DNA from: Nocardioides litoris
GTDB taxonomy: Bacteria > Actinomycetota > Actinomycetes > Propionibacteriales > Nocardioidaceae
Assembly (NCBI RefSeq): GCF_006346315.1
Contig: NZ_VDMR01000006.1
Location: 175,724-239,723 of the forward strand
DNA: 64,000 nt
Direction: 5' to 3'
Shown piece after piece: positions 40,982 to 50,142 of this stretch. The translations under genes were made by a program, and so were the position numbers. The notes under the pieces were generated by a model. That model made no database searches and had not been told where the DNA came from. It was given only the letters and a program-made list of their open reading frames with translations. Numbering within the stretch: position 1 is the first letter of the stretch; the number at the start of each line of letters is the position of its first letter.

Positions 40982-43389
40982 CCACCACCCCCGACAAGAC
41001 CGGCGTCGAGCTGGTCTCGGTGACGATCGACGGCATCCAGGTCGACGTCCCCAAGGACACGCTCGTGATCCGGGCCGCCGAGCAGGTCGGTGTCCAGGTC
41101 CCGCGGTTCTGCGACCACCCGCTGCTCGCGCCGGTCGGCGCCTGCCGCCAGTGCCTCGTCGACGTGCCCGACGCCGGCAACGGCCGCGGGTTCCCCAAGC
41201 CGCAGGCCGCCTGCACCCTGCCCGTCGCGCCCGGCATGGTGGTCAACACCCAGGTGACGAGCGAGGTCGCCGACAAGGCGCAGCAGGGCGTCATGGAGTT
41301 CCTGCTCATCAACCACCCGCTCGACTGCCCGGTCTGCGACAAGGGCGGCGAGTGCCCCCTGCAGAACCAGGCCATGAGCAACGGCCGCGGCGAGTCGCGG
41401 TTCGTCGGCTCGGGGGCGGGCGGCGTCAAGCGCACCTTCCCCAAGCCGATCAACCTCAGCCCGCAGGTCCTGCTCGACCGCGAGCGCTGCATCGTGTGCC
41501 AGCGGTGCACCCGCTTCGCCGCCGAGATCCCCGGCGACCCGTTCATCGCCCTGGTCGAGCGCGGCGCGCAGCAGCAGATCGGCATCGCCGAGAACGCGCC
41601 GTTCCTGTCCTACTTCTCGGGCAACACGATCCAGATCTGCCCGGTCGGTGCGCTGACCTCGGAGTCCTACCGGTTCCGGTCGCGGCCCTTCGACCTCGTC
41701 TCCAGCCCCTCGGTCGGCGAGCACGACGCGTGCGGCTCGGCGATCCGGGTCGACCACCGCCGCGGCAAGGTCATGCGCCGGCTCTCCGGTGACGACCCCG
41801 AGGTCAACGAGGAGTGGATCACCGACAAGGACCGCTTCGCGTTCACCTACGCCACCGAGGCCGACCGCATCACCTACCCGCAGGTGCGCGACACCGACGG
41901 GTCGCTGCGTCCGGCGTCGTGGATCGAGGCCTTCGCGGTCGCGGCCCGCGGGCTGCGCGAGGCCGGCGGCGTCGGCGTGCTGGCCGGTGGCCGGCTCACC
42001 GCCGAGGACGCCTTCGCCTACAGCACCTTCGCCCGCGTCGCGCTCGGCACCAACGACATCGACTTCCGGGCCCGGCCCCACTCGGCCGAGGAGGCCGAGT
42101 TCCTGGCCGCGCACGTCGTGACCACCGGTCCCGAGGCCGGCGCCGTCACCTACGCCGACCTCGAGTCGGCCTCCACGGTGGTGCTCGTCGGGCTCGAGCC
42201 CGAGGACGAGGCCGGGGCGGTGTTCCTGCGGCTGCGCAAGGCGGCGCTGCACCACGGCACCCGGGTGCTCGCGCTGGCGCCGTACACCACCCGCGGCCTG
42301 GGCAAGATGAACGGCACCCTGGTCCCGACGGCCCCGGGCGAGGAGCCCGCCGCCGTCGCCGGGCTGCTCGGCACCGAGCACGGTCTCGACGCCCGCTCGG
42401 TCGTCATGGTCGGCGAGCGCCTGGCCACCGTGCCCGGCGCGCTCACCGCCGTGGCCGACCTGGTCGCCAAGACCGGGGCCCGGCTCGCCTGGGTCCCGCG
42501 GCGCGCGGGCGACCGCGGTGCGCTCGAGGCCGGCTGCCTGCCGGGCCTGCTGCCCGGTGGCCGCCCGGTCGCGGACGCCGCGGCCCGCGTCGACGCCGCC
42601 GCCTCGTGGGGCGTCGACACCCTGCCCGACACCCCGGGCCGCAACGGCGACGCGATCGTCGCCGCCGTCCTGGCCGGCGAGCTCGGGGGCCTGGTCGTCG
42701 GCGGGGTCGACCCGCTCGACACGACCGACCCGGCCGCCACCCGGGCCGCGGTCGAGCAGGCCTCCTTCGTGGTCGCCCTCGACCTGCGCGCCAGCGACGT
42801 GACCCGCGCCGCCGACGTCGTCCTGCCGGTCGCCCCGGTCACCGACAAGGCCGGGTCGTTCGTCAACTGGGAGGGCCGCGTCCGCTCCTTCGAGCGCATC
42901 CTGGCCAACCCGGCCTCGCTGCCCGACTCGCGCGTCCTCGCCGGCATCGCCGAGGAGCTCGGGCGGCCGCTGGGCTTCCGCACCGTCGAGGACGTGCGGG
43001 CCCAGATGGCCGAGATGGGTCCGTGGGACGGCCCCCGCGCCACCATGACCCCGGTCGAGCCCGTCGCCGACACCGCGCGTCCCGGCGAGGGCCTGCGCCT
43101 GGCGTCGTGGAAGCAGATGATCGACAACGGCACGATGCTCGCCGGCGACAAGCACCTGGCCGCGACCGCGAGGCCCGCGGTCGCCCGCGTCGCCCGGGCC
43201 GTGCACGACGCCTGCGGCCCGATGGTCACCGTCACCGGTGACCGCGGCTCGGTCACCCTGCCCTCCGAGGTCGCCCCCGACCTGGTCGACGACACCGTCT
43301 GGCTCCCCGCGAGCTCGACCGGTCGTGGCCTGCTCGCCGATCTCGCCTCGCCCGGGTCCCGGGTCACCGTCACCGGAGGCAACGCATGA
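40978..43389 (+). CDS. nuoG: NADH-quinone oxidoreductase subunit G
   Basis: 803 aa from the GTG overlapping nuoF. The N-terminal [2Fe-2S] is in RFCDHPLLAPVGACRQCLVDV. The His/Cys cluster is in CPVCDKGGECPLQ, and a [4Fe-4S] is in RCIVCQRCTRFAAEI with ICPVGAL. A molybdopterin-oxidoreductase-like region follows (about 225-690), without a visible cofactor role here. It is the largest peripheral-arm subunit. The stop overlaps nuoH. Confidence 0.96.
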   Translation: MTTTPDKTGVELVSVTIDGIQVDVPKDTLVIRAAEQVGVQVPRFCDHPLLAPVGACRQCLVDVPDAGNGRGFPKPQAACTLPVAPGMVVNTQVTSEVADKAQQGVMEFLLINHPLDCPVCDKGGECPLQNQAMSNGRGESRFVGSGAGGVKRTFPKPINLSPQVLLDRERCIVCQRCTRFAAEIPGDPFIALVERGAQQQIGIAENAPFLSYFSGNTIQICPVGALTSESYRFRSRPFDLVSSPSVGEHDACGSAIRVDHRRGKVMRRLSGDDPEVNEEWITDKDRFAFTYATEADRITYPQVRDTDGSLRPASWIEAFAVAARGLREAGGVGVLAGGRLTAEDAFAYSTFARVALGTNDIDFRARPHSAEEAEFLAAHVVTTGPEAGAVTYADLESASTVVLVGLEPEDEAGAVFLRLRKAALHHGTRVLALAPYTTRGLGKMNGTLVPTAPGEEPAAVAGLLGTEHGLDARSVVMVGERLATVPGALTAVADLVAKTGARLAWVPRRAGDRGALEAGCLPGLLPGGRPVADAAARVDAAASWGVDTLPDTPGRNGDAIVAAVLAGELGGLVVGGVDPLDTTDPAATRAAVEQASFVVALDLRASDVTRAADVVLPVAPVTDKAGSFVNWEGRVRSFERILANPASLPDSRVLAGIAEELGRPLGFRTVEDVRAQMAEMGPWDGPRATMTPVEPVADTARPGEGLRLASWKQMIDNGTMLAGDKHLAATARPAVARVARAVHDACGPMVTVTGDRGSVTLPSEVAPDLVDDTVWLPASSTGRGLLADLASPGSRVTVTGGNA

Positions 43390-44693
43390 GTCCCCTCGCC
43401 AGCCCGCTGGTCACCGACGCGGGCCTGCAGGCCTTCGGGCGCGACGTCTGGTGGGTCGTCGGGCTGAAGGTCCTGCTGATCTTCGTCGTCCTGGTGCTGC
43501 TGACGCTGTTCAACATCTGGTTCGAGCGCCGCGTCGTGGCCCGGATGCAGCACCGCATCGGCCCCAACGTGCACGGGCCCTTCGGCCTGCTGCAGTCGCT
43601 CGCCGACGGCGCCAAGCTGATGTTCAAGGAGGACATCATCCCCAAGGCCGCCGACAAGGTGGTCTTCATCCTGGCGCCGATCATCGCGGTGATCCCCGCG
43701 TTCGTGACCTTCAGCGTGATCCCGTTCGGGCCCGAGGTGAACTTCTTCGGGCAGGTGACCCCGCTCCAGCTGACCGACATGCCCGTCGCGGTGCTGTTCG
43801 TCATGGCGATCGCCTCGATCGGCATCTACGGCATCGTGCTCGGCGGCTGGTCCAGCGGGTCGACGTACTCCCTGCTCGGCGGCCTGCGCTCGAGCGCGCA
43901 GATGATCTCCTACGAGGTCGCGATGGGCCTGGCCCTCGTCGCGGTCTTCCTGTACGCCGGCTCGATGTCGACCTCCGAGATCGTGGCCGCCCAGGAGGAC
44001 CTCTGGTTCGGGCTGATCCTGGTCCCGTCGTTCGTCATCTACGTGATCGCGATGGTGGGCGAGACCAACCGCGCGCCGTTCGACCTCCCCGAGGCCGAGG
44101 GCGAGCTGGTCGGCGGGTTCCACACCGAGTACTCCTCGATCAAGTTCGCGCTGTTCTTCCTCGCCGAGTACGTCAACATGGCCACCGTCTCGGCCCTGGC
44201 CACGACGCTGTTCCTCGGCGGCTGGCGCGCGCCGTTCTGGATCGACGAGCTGTACGCCGGCTTCAACTCCGGCTACTGGCCGGTGCTGTGGTTCTTCGGC
44301 AAGGTCCTGGTCTTCATCTTCTTCTTCATCTGGCTGCGCGGCACGCTGCCCCGGCTGCGCTACGACCAGTTCATGTCCTTCGGCTGGAAGGTGCTGATCC
44401 CGGTCTCCCTGGTCTGGATCATCGCCGTGGCGACCCTGCGGGTCGCCCGCACCGAGGGCTGGTTCGAGGGCACCAACCTGCTCATCGTGCTCGGCGTCGC
44501 ACTCGTCGTCGTCCTCGGCCTGTTCTTCATCGGCGGCAAGGAGTCCGCCGAGGAGACCGACGGCGAGGTCCGCGCCGGCAGCGGCGGCTTCCCGACCCCG
44601 CCGATGCCCGTCGGCGGTGCCGTGCGCGGCTCGGCCGCCCCCCTGACGTTCGACGACCCGTCCCGCGTGACCGTGGCGGGGGAGGAGGCCTGA
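43386..44693 (+). CDS. nuoH: NADH-quinone oxidoreductase subunit H
   Basis: 435 aa, about eight membrane helices. Quinone-site signatures are FERRVVARMQHRIGPNVHGPFGLLQSLADG (part), ETNRAPFDLPEAEGELVGGFHTEYS (part) and LRGTLPRLRYDQFM. A roughly 50-residue hydrophilic C-terminal extension follows the last helix, which is long for the family. It links the peripheral and membrane arms. Its TGATG overlaps nuoI. Confidence 0.97.
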   Translation: MSPLASPLVTDAGLQAFGRDVWWVVGLKVLLIFVVLVLLTLFNIWFERRVVARMQHRIGPNVHGPFGLLQSLADGAKLMFKEDIIPKAADKVVFILAPIIAVIPAFVTFSVIPFGPEVNFFGQVTPLQLTDMPVAVLFVMAIASIGIYGIVLGGWSSGSTYSLLGGLRSSAQMISYEVAMGLALVAVFLYAGSMSTSEIVAAQEDLWFGLILVPSFVIYVIAMVGETNRAPFDLPEAEGELVGGFHTEYSSIKFALFFLAEYVNMATVSALATTLFLGGWRAPFWIDELYAGFNSGYWPVLWFFGKVLVFIFFFIWLRGTLPRLRYDQFMSFGWKVLIPVSLVWIIAVATLRVARTEGWFEGTNLLIVLGVALVVVLGLFFIGGKESAEETDGEVRAGSGGFPTPPMPVGGAVRGSAAPLTFDDPSRVTVAGEEA

Positions 44694-45322
44694 TGGCCGA
44701 GAAGAGGTCCGGCGCGTCCGGACAGCCCGAGCAGCCCCGCGACGGTCGCCCCGTCGACAACCCGGGCTCGAAGTCGCTCAAGGAGCAGTTCCTCGACCCG
44801 GTCGCCGGGTTCGGGGTCACGTTCCGCACGATGTTCCGCAAGGTCGTCACCGAGCAGTACCCCTTCGAGAAGCAGCCGACCGCGCCGCGCTTCCACGGCC
44901 GCCACCAGCTCAACCGCTGGCCCGACGGCCTCGAGAAGTGCATCGGCTGCGAGCTGTGCGCGTGGGCCTGCCCGGCCGACGCGATCTACGTCGAGGGTGC
45001 CTCCAACGACGACGCCGCGGGCGAGCGCTTCAGCCCCGGCGAGCGCTACGGCCGCGTCTACCAGATCAACTACCTGCGCTGCATCCTGTGCGGCCTGTGC
45101 ATCGAGGCCTGCCCGACCCGGGCCCTGACGATGACCAACGAGTACGAGCTGGCCGACGACAACCGCGCCGACCTGATCTACGAGAAGTCCGACCTCCTCG
45201 CGCCGCTCCTGCCCGGCATGGAGCAGCCGCCCCACCCGATGGTCGACGGCTTCGACGAGGGCGACTACTACCGCGGCGGCCTGTCGGGCCGCCCCGCGCC
45301 GGTCGGAGGCGAGCAGCCGTGA
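44693..45322 (+). CDS. nuoI: NADH-quinone oxidoreductase subunit I
   Basis: 209 aa from the ATG overlapping the nuoH stop. Two [4Fe-4S] ferredoxin motifs: KCIGCELCAWACPADAIYVE (about 81-100) and RCILCGLCIEACPTRALTMT (about 126-145), carrying N6a and N6b. Short extra N- and C-terminal segments are present. It relays electrons to NuoB. Confidence 0.97.
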   Translation: MAEKRSGASGQPEQPRDGRPVDNPGSKSLKEQFLDPVAGFGVTFRTMFRKVVTEQYPFEKQPTAPRFHGRHQLNRWPDGLEKCIGCELCAWACPADAIYVEGASNDDAAGERFSPGERYGRVYQINYLRCILCGLCIEACPTRALTMTNEYELADDNRADLIYEKSDLLAPLLPGMEQPPHPMVDGFDEGDYYRGGLSGRPAPVGGEQP

Positions 45323-46155
45323 TCTCGTTCTGGGCCCTCGCCCCGGTGATGGTCGTCGCCGCCCTCGGCATCCTCGTGGTGCGCAAGGCGGTGCACGCCG
45401 CGCTGCTGCTCGCCGTGGTGATGATCAGCCTGGCCGTGCAGTACGCCGCGCTCGACGCGCCGTTCCTCTTCGCGGTGCAGATCATCGTCTACACCGGCGC
45501 CATCCTCATGCTGTTCCTCTTCGTGCTGATGCTCGTCGGTGTCGACGCCTCCGACTCGATCGTCGAGACCATCAAGGGCCAGCGCCTCATGGCCATCGCG
45601 GTCGGCCTGCTGCTCGGCGTCGTGCTCGTCGTGGCCATGGCCCAGCTCACCCTGGGCACCGCCACCGGGCTCGACTCGGCCAACGAGGGCGGCAACGTGC
45701 CCGCCCTGGCCAACATCGTGTTCTCCCGCTACGTCTTCGCCTTCGAGGTCACGAGCGCGCTGCTCATCACCGCCGCGGTGGGCGCGATGGTGCTCGCCCA
45801 CCGCGAGCGGCTCACGCCCAAGGCCTCCCAGGCCTCGCTGGCCGCCCAGCGCCTGCGCGACTACGCCGACAAGGGCACCCACGTCGGACCGCTGCCGGCC
45901 CCAGGCGTGTACGCCCGCCACAACGCCGTCGACACCCCGGCCCTGCTCCCCGACGGCACCGCTGCGGAGTCGTCGGTCTCGCGGGTCCTCGCCGCACGCG
46001 GTACCGTCCGCTCCGCGCCGGCCATGGCCGACGACATCGAGGAGCTCAAGCGCCAGCTCGGCGTCGACCCCGCCGCCCGGCCCAACACCGGCGGACGGGG
46101 CCAGGCCGCGGCCACCACGACCACCGAGGACGTCGAGAAGGGTGAGAGCGCATGA
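45319..46155 (+). CDS. nuoJ: NADH-quinone oxidoreductase subunit J
   Basis: 278 aa. Five membrane helices lie in residues 1-170, with the pi-bulge helix region QIIVYTGAILMLFLFVLML (about 54-72). A soluble Ala/Asp-rich C-terminal extension (about 175-278) is not part of the conserved fold. The GTG overlaps the nuoI stop and the end overlaps nuoK. Confidence 0.94.
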   Translation: MISFWALAPVMVVAALGILVVRKAVHAALLLAVVMISLAVQYAALDAPFLFAVQIIVYTGAILMLFLFVLMLVGVDASDSIVETIKGQRLMAIAVGLLLGVVLVVAMAQLTLGTATGLDSANEGGNVPALANIVFSRYVFAFEVTSALLITAAVGAMVLAHRERLTPKASQASLAAQRLRDYADKGTHVGPLPAPGVYARHNAVDTPALLPDGTAAESSVSRVLAARGTVRSAPAMADDIEELKRQLGVDPAARPNTGGRGQAAATTTTEDVEKGESA

Positions 46156-46448
46156 CCGAGCACTACGTCGTGCTCTCGGCGATCCTCTTCACCATCGGCG
46201 CCGTCGGCGTGCTGGTCCGCCGCAACGCCATCGTCGTGTTCATGTGCGTCGAGCTGATGCTCAACGCCTGCAACCTCGCGCTGGTGGCCTTCGCCAAGCA
46301 GCACGGCAACCTCGACGGGCAGGTGGCGGCGTTCTTCGTGATGGTCGTCGCGGCCGCCGAGGTCGTCGTCGGCCTGGCCATCATCATGACCATCTTCCGC
46401 ACCCGTCGCTCGGCCTCGGTCGACGACGCGAGCCTCCTGAAGTTCTGA
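46152..46448 (+). CDS. nuoK: NADH-quinone oxidoreductase subunit K
   Basis: 98 aa, three membrane helices with the conserved Glu in VFMCVELMLNACNL (about 32-45) and a second in AAAEVVVGLAII. These acidic residues lie on the proton path. It overlaps nuoJ by 4 nt. Confidence 0.97.
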   Translation: MTEHYVVLSAILFTIGAVGVLVRRNAIVVFMCVELMLNACNLALVAFAKQHGNLDGQVAAFFVMVVAAAEVVVGLAIIMTIFRTRRSASVDDASLLKF

Positions 46449-46461
46449 AAGGTCCCGCTCG

Positions 46462-48390
46462 ATGTTCCTGATGGAGGCTGCGACCGAGATCCCGGTCGTC
46501 GACCCCGGCAGCGCCGACGGGATCTTCTCCCTCGTGTGGCTCGTCATCGCCCTGCCGCTGGCCGGCGCCGCCGTGCTGCTCCTGGGCGGCCGGTTCACCG
46601 ACCGCTGGGGCCACCTGCTCGGCACCGCCATGCCGATCGGCTCGTTCGTCATCAGCGTGCTGATGTTCCTGCAGCTGATGGACCGCGGGGAGGAGGAGCG
46701 GCAGGTCGTCCAGGAGCTGTACGACTGGATCAACGTCGGCTCGCTCGACGTGGGCATGGACTTCCTCTACGACCCGCTCTCGGCGCTGTTCCTGCTGCTG
46801 ATCACGGGCGTCGGGTCGCTGATCCACATCTACTCGATCGGCTACATGAGCCACGACCCGAGGCGCCGGCGGTTCTTCGGCTACCTCAACCTCTTCGTGG
46901 CCGCGATGCTGATGCTCGTCCTCAGCGAGAACTACCTCGGCCTGTTCCTGGGCTGGGAGGGCGTCGGCCTCGCGTCGTACCTGCTGATCGGCTTCTGGCA
47001 GCACAAGCCGTCCGCGGCCGCGGCGGCCAAGAAGGCGTTCGTCATCAACCGTGTCGGTGACATGGGCATGGCGGCCGCGATCTTCCTGGCCTTCACGCTG
47101 TTCCACTCGACCAGCTTCCGCGAGATCAGCGCGCAGGCCGGCGGGGCCAGCGAGGGCTACATGACCGCCTTCGGCCTGCTGCTGCTCGTCGGCGCCTGCG
47201 GCAAGTCGGCGCAGTTCCCGCTCCAGGCCTGGCTGCTCGACGCGATGGAGGGCCCGACCCCGGTCTCGGCCCTCATCCACGCCGCCACCATGGTCACCGC
47301 CGGCGTCTACCTCATCGTCCGGTCCAACTTCGTCTTCGAGCGCGCCCCCGACGCCCAGACCGTCGTCATCGTCGTCGCGGTGATCAGCATCCTGTGGGGT
47401 GCGGTCATCGGGTGCGCCAAGGACGACATCAAGAAGGCCCTCGCCGGGTCGACCATGAGCCAGATCGGCTACATGATGCTCGGCGCCGGGCTCGGCACCG
47501 CCGGGTACGCGTTCGCGATCTTCCACCTGCTGACCCACGGCTTCTTCAAGGCCAACATGTTCCTCGGGGCCGGCTCGGTGATGCACGGCATGGACGACGA
47601 CGTCGACATGCGGCACTACGGCCTGCTCCGCAAGGCCATGCCGATCACCTTCGGCACCTTCCTGGTGGGCTACCTCGCGATCATCGGCATCCCGCCGTTC
47701 GCGGGCTTCTGGTCCAAGGACAAGATCATCGAGGTCGCGCTCGGCCACAGCCTGCTGGTCGGGGCGTGCGCGCTGGTCGGCGCCGGCGTGACGGCGTTCT
47801 ACATGACGCGCCTGCTCCTGATGACCTTCTTCTCGCAGAAGCGCTGGCAGAAGGACGTCCACCCGCACGAGTCGCCCGCGGTGATGACCTTCCCGCTCAT
47901 CGCCCTGGCCGTGCTCTCCGCCGCCGGCGGCATCCTGCTGCTGGGCAACTGGATCCTGCACTGGCTCGAGCCGGTCGTGGGCCCCGAGGCCCACCCCGAG
48001 CTGCCGCTGCCGATCTGGGCCATCACCGCCACCACCCTGGTCATCGTGGTCATCGGCGTCGCGGTCGCGGTCGTGCTCTACCAGCGCCGCGAGGTCCCGG
48101 CCGTCGCCCCGACCGACGTCTCCTTCGCCACCCGCGCGGCCCGCAACGAGCTGTACGGCAACGAGATCAACGAGGGCCTCGTGGTCGGTCCCGGCCGCCG
48201 CCTGGTCGCCGGGCTGTTCGTCTTCGACCGCTCCGGTGCCGACGGCACGTTCATGGGCGGTGGTGCCGCGGTCAAGGGCATCGGCACGGTGCTCCGCCGC
48301 GTCCAGACCGGCTACGTGCGCTCCTACGCCCTGTCCATCCTCGGAGGCGTCGTCGTCGTCGCCCTCGCCATGCTGGCGGTGAACCTCTAG
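46462..48390 (+). CDS. nuoL: NADH-quinone oxidoreductase subunit L
   Basis: 642 aa antiporter-like subunit with about 16 membrane helices. Key proton-channel residues are in LGWEGVGLASYLLIGFW (Glu), GACGKSAQFPLQAWLLDAMEGPTPVSALIHAATMV (part; Lys and His) and KDDIKKALAGSTMSQIGYM. The long lateral helix lies near the C-terminus. The next 108 nt hold no gene. Confidence 0.97.
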   Translation: MFLMEAATEIPVVDPGSADGIFSLVWLVIALPLAGAAVLLLGGRFTDRWGHLLGTAMPIGSFVISVLMFLQLMDRGEEERQVVQELYDWINVGSLDVGMDFLYDPLSALFLLLITGVGSLIHIYSIGYMSHDPRRRRFFGYLNLFVAAMLMLVLSENYLGLFLGWEGVGLASYLLIGFWQHKPSAAAAAKKAFVINRVGDMGMAAAIFLAFTLFHSTSFREISAQAGGASEGYMTAFGLLLLVGACGKSAQFPLQAWLLDAMEGPTPVSALIHAATMVTAGVYLIVRSNFVFERAPDAQTVVIVVAVISILWGAVIGCAKDDIKKALAGSTMSQIGYMMLGAGLGTAGYAFAIFHLLTHGFFKANMFLGAGSVMHGMDDDVDMRHYGLLRKAMPITFGTFLVGYLAIIGIPPFAGFWSKDKIIEVALGHSLLVGACALVGAGVTAFYMTRLLLMTFFSQKRWQKDVHPHESPAVMTFPLIALAVLSAAGGILLLGNWILHWLEPVVGPEAHPELPLPIWAITATTLVIVVIGVAVAVVLYQRREVPAVAPTDVSFATRAARNELYGNEINEGLVVGPGRRLVAGLFVFDRSGADGTFMGGGAAVKGIGTVLRRVQTGYVRSYALSILGGVVVVALAMLAVNL

Positions 48391-48498
48391 TGGCACCCCA
48401 CGACGTTCCCCGCCTCCCCCGCTTCGCTCCTCCGACGGACAACGCCGCGGGGACCCCGCCGCGGGTGGCCCGGTCGGCACGGAAGGTGACTCACTGAG

Positions 48499-50133
48499 AT
48501 GCTGACTGTCCTCATCCTGGTGCCCCTCGTCGGGGCCCTGGTCATCCCGTTCCTCCCGGCGGCGTCCGCGCGCGCGGTCGGCCTCGGCTTCTCCGCCGGC
48601 ACCCTCGGCCTCGGCATCGCCGCCCTGACCCAGTTCGAGACCGGCGGCGGCATGCAGCTGCAGGAGCAGGTCGAGTGGATCCCGGCGTTCGGCGTCAACT
48701 ACGCCGTCGGTGTCGACGGCCTCGGCATCCTCATGGTGCTGCTCACCGTCGTGCTCACGCCGATCGTCATGATCGCCGGCTGGCACGAGGGCGACGAGGC
48801 CCCACGGTCCTACTACGCCTGGATGCTCGCCCTCGAGGCGCTGTCCCTGGCCGTGTTCTGCGCGACCGACGTGTTCTTCTTCTACGTCGTCTTCGAGGCC
48901 ACCTTGATCCCGGCCTTCTACCTCGTCGGCGGCTTCGGCCGCGACGGGCGCGGCGCGGCCGCGGTGAAGTTCCTGATGTTCCAGCTGGCCGGCGGCCTCG
49001 TGCTGCTGTTCTCGGTCATCGGCCTGTACGTCGTCTCGGCGGACCAGGGCACGCCGTCCTACCTGCTCTCCGACCTCCAGCAGCTCGACTTCTCCGAGGG
49101 CACCGGTCGCTGGCTGTTCCTCGGCTTCTTCATCGCCTTCGCGATCAAGGCGCCGCTGTTCCCGGTGCACACCTGGCTGGCCGACACCACCGAGAAGGCC
49201 ACCCCCGGCACGAGCGTGATGCTGGTCTGCGTGCTCGACAAGATCGGCACCTTCGGCATGCTGCGCTTCTGCCTCGGCCTCTTCCCCGAGGCCTCGCAGT
49301 GGGCGACGCCGGTCGTGGTCACCCTCGCGCTCATCTCGATCATCTACGGCGCGCTCGTGGCCATCGCCCAGGACGACGCGCTGCGCCTGGTCGGCCTCAC
49401 CTCGCTGAGCCACTTCGGCTTCATCGTGCTCGGCATCTTCGTCTTCAGCACCCAGGGCCACTCCGGCGCCATCCTCTACATGGTCAACCACGGCATCGGC
49501 ACGGCCGCGCTCTTCCTGACCGTCGGCTACCTCGTCCACCGGCGGGGCACCGCGCTCATCTCCGAGATGGGCGGGCTGGAGAAGACCGTCCCGGTGCTGG
49601 CCGGCCTGACGCTGGTCGCCGGCCTCGCCACGCTGGGCCTGCCGGGCCTGAGCCCGTTCGTCTCGGAGTTCCTGGTCCTGCTGGCGGCGTTCGACTACGC
49701 CTGGTGGGTCGGCGGCACCGCCGTGGTCGGCATCGTGCTGGCGGCCATCTACGTGCTGTGGATGTACCAGCGCATCTTCACCGGTGGCGGGGCCGACCCC
49801 GCGGCCCACGACGCCGCCGGTCACGGCCACGACGCGGGTGACGCCGAGGGCGACGCCCACGGCGCCACCCCGGCCGGCCACGGCCAGTCCGCCACCACGA
49901 CGGCCACCGCGACGGCCACCGCCACCGCAGCCACGACCACGGTCGTGCCCGACGCGAGCCGCCGCGAGGTGCTCGCCGTGGCCCCGCTGATGGTGGCGCT
50001 GGTGTTCTTCGGCTTCTACCCCCAGCCCCTGCTCGACCTGAGCAACCCCTACGCCCGTGACCTGCTCGCGCAGGTCGGCGTCCAGGACGATGCCCCGAAG
50101 GTCCCGGCCACCGGGGCCGAGAGCGGCGAGTGA
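48499..50133 (+). CDS. nuoM: NADH-quinone oxidoreductase subunit M
   Basis: 544 aa antiporter-like subunit. FVVFEATLIPAFYLVGGFG carries the conserved Glu; IKAPLFPVHTWLADTTEKATPG and MGGLEKTVPVLAGL follow. Near residues 430-485, between two C-terminal helices, lies an unusual loop rich in His, Ala, Gly and Asp. It is followed by a Thr-Ala alternating run (TATATATATAATTT). A cytoplasmic or periplasmic His-rich loop here is not part of the standard fold and might bind metal. Confidence 0.95.
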   Translation: MLTVLILVPLVGALVIPFLPAASARAVGLGFSAGTLGLGIAALTQFETGGGMQLQEQVEWIPAFGVNYAVGVDGLGILMVLLTVVLTPIVMIAGWHEGDEAPRSYYAWMLALEALSLAVFCATDVFFFYVVFEATLIPAFYLVGGFGRDGRGAAAVKFLMFQLAGGLVLLFSVIGLYVVSADQGTPSYLLSDLQQLDFSEGTGRWLFLGFFIAFAIKAPLFPVHTWLADTTEKATPGTSVMLVCVLDKIGTFGMLRFCLGLFPEASQWATPVVVTLALISIIYGALVAIAQDDALRLVGLTSLSHFGFIVLGIFVFSTQGHSGAILYMVNHGIGTAALFLTVGYLVHRRGTALISEMGGLEKTVPVLAGLTLVAGLATLGLPGLSPFVSEFLVLLAAFDYAWWVGGTAVVGIVLAAIYVLWMYQRIFTGGGADPAAHDAAGHGHDAGDAEGDAHGATPAGHGQSATTTATATATATAATTTVVPDASRREVLAVAPLMVALVFFGFYPQPLLDLSNPYARDLLAQVGVQDDAPKVPATGAESGE

Positions 50134-50142
50134 GGTAGCGAG

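Noticed and set aside
40675..43206. 843-codon minus-strand frame opposite nuoG
   Set aside because: Same high-GC shadow effect; nuoG itself is unambiguous on the plus strand.
46384..49881. Very long minus-strand frame (1165 codons) opposite nuoL-nuoM
   Set aside because: Antisense shadow of strongly conserved complex I genes in high-GC DNA; its translation is low-complexity Arg/Gly/Glu/Ala-rich.
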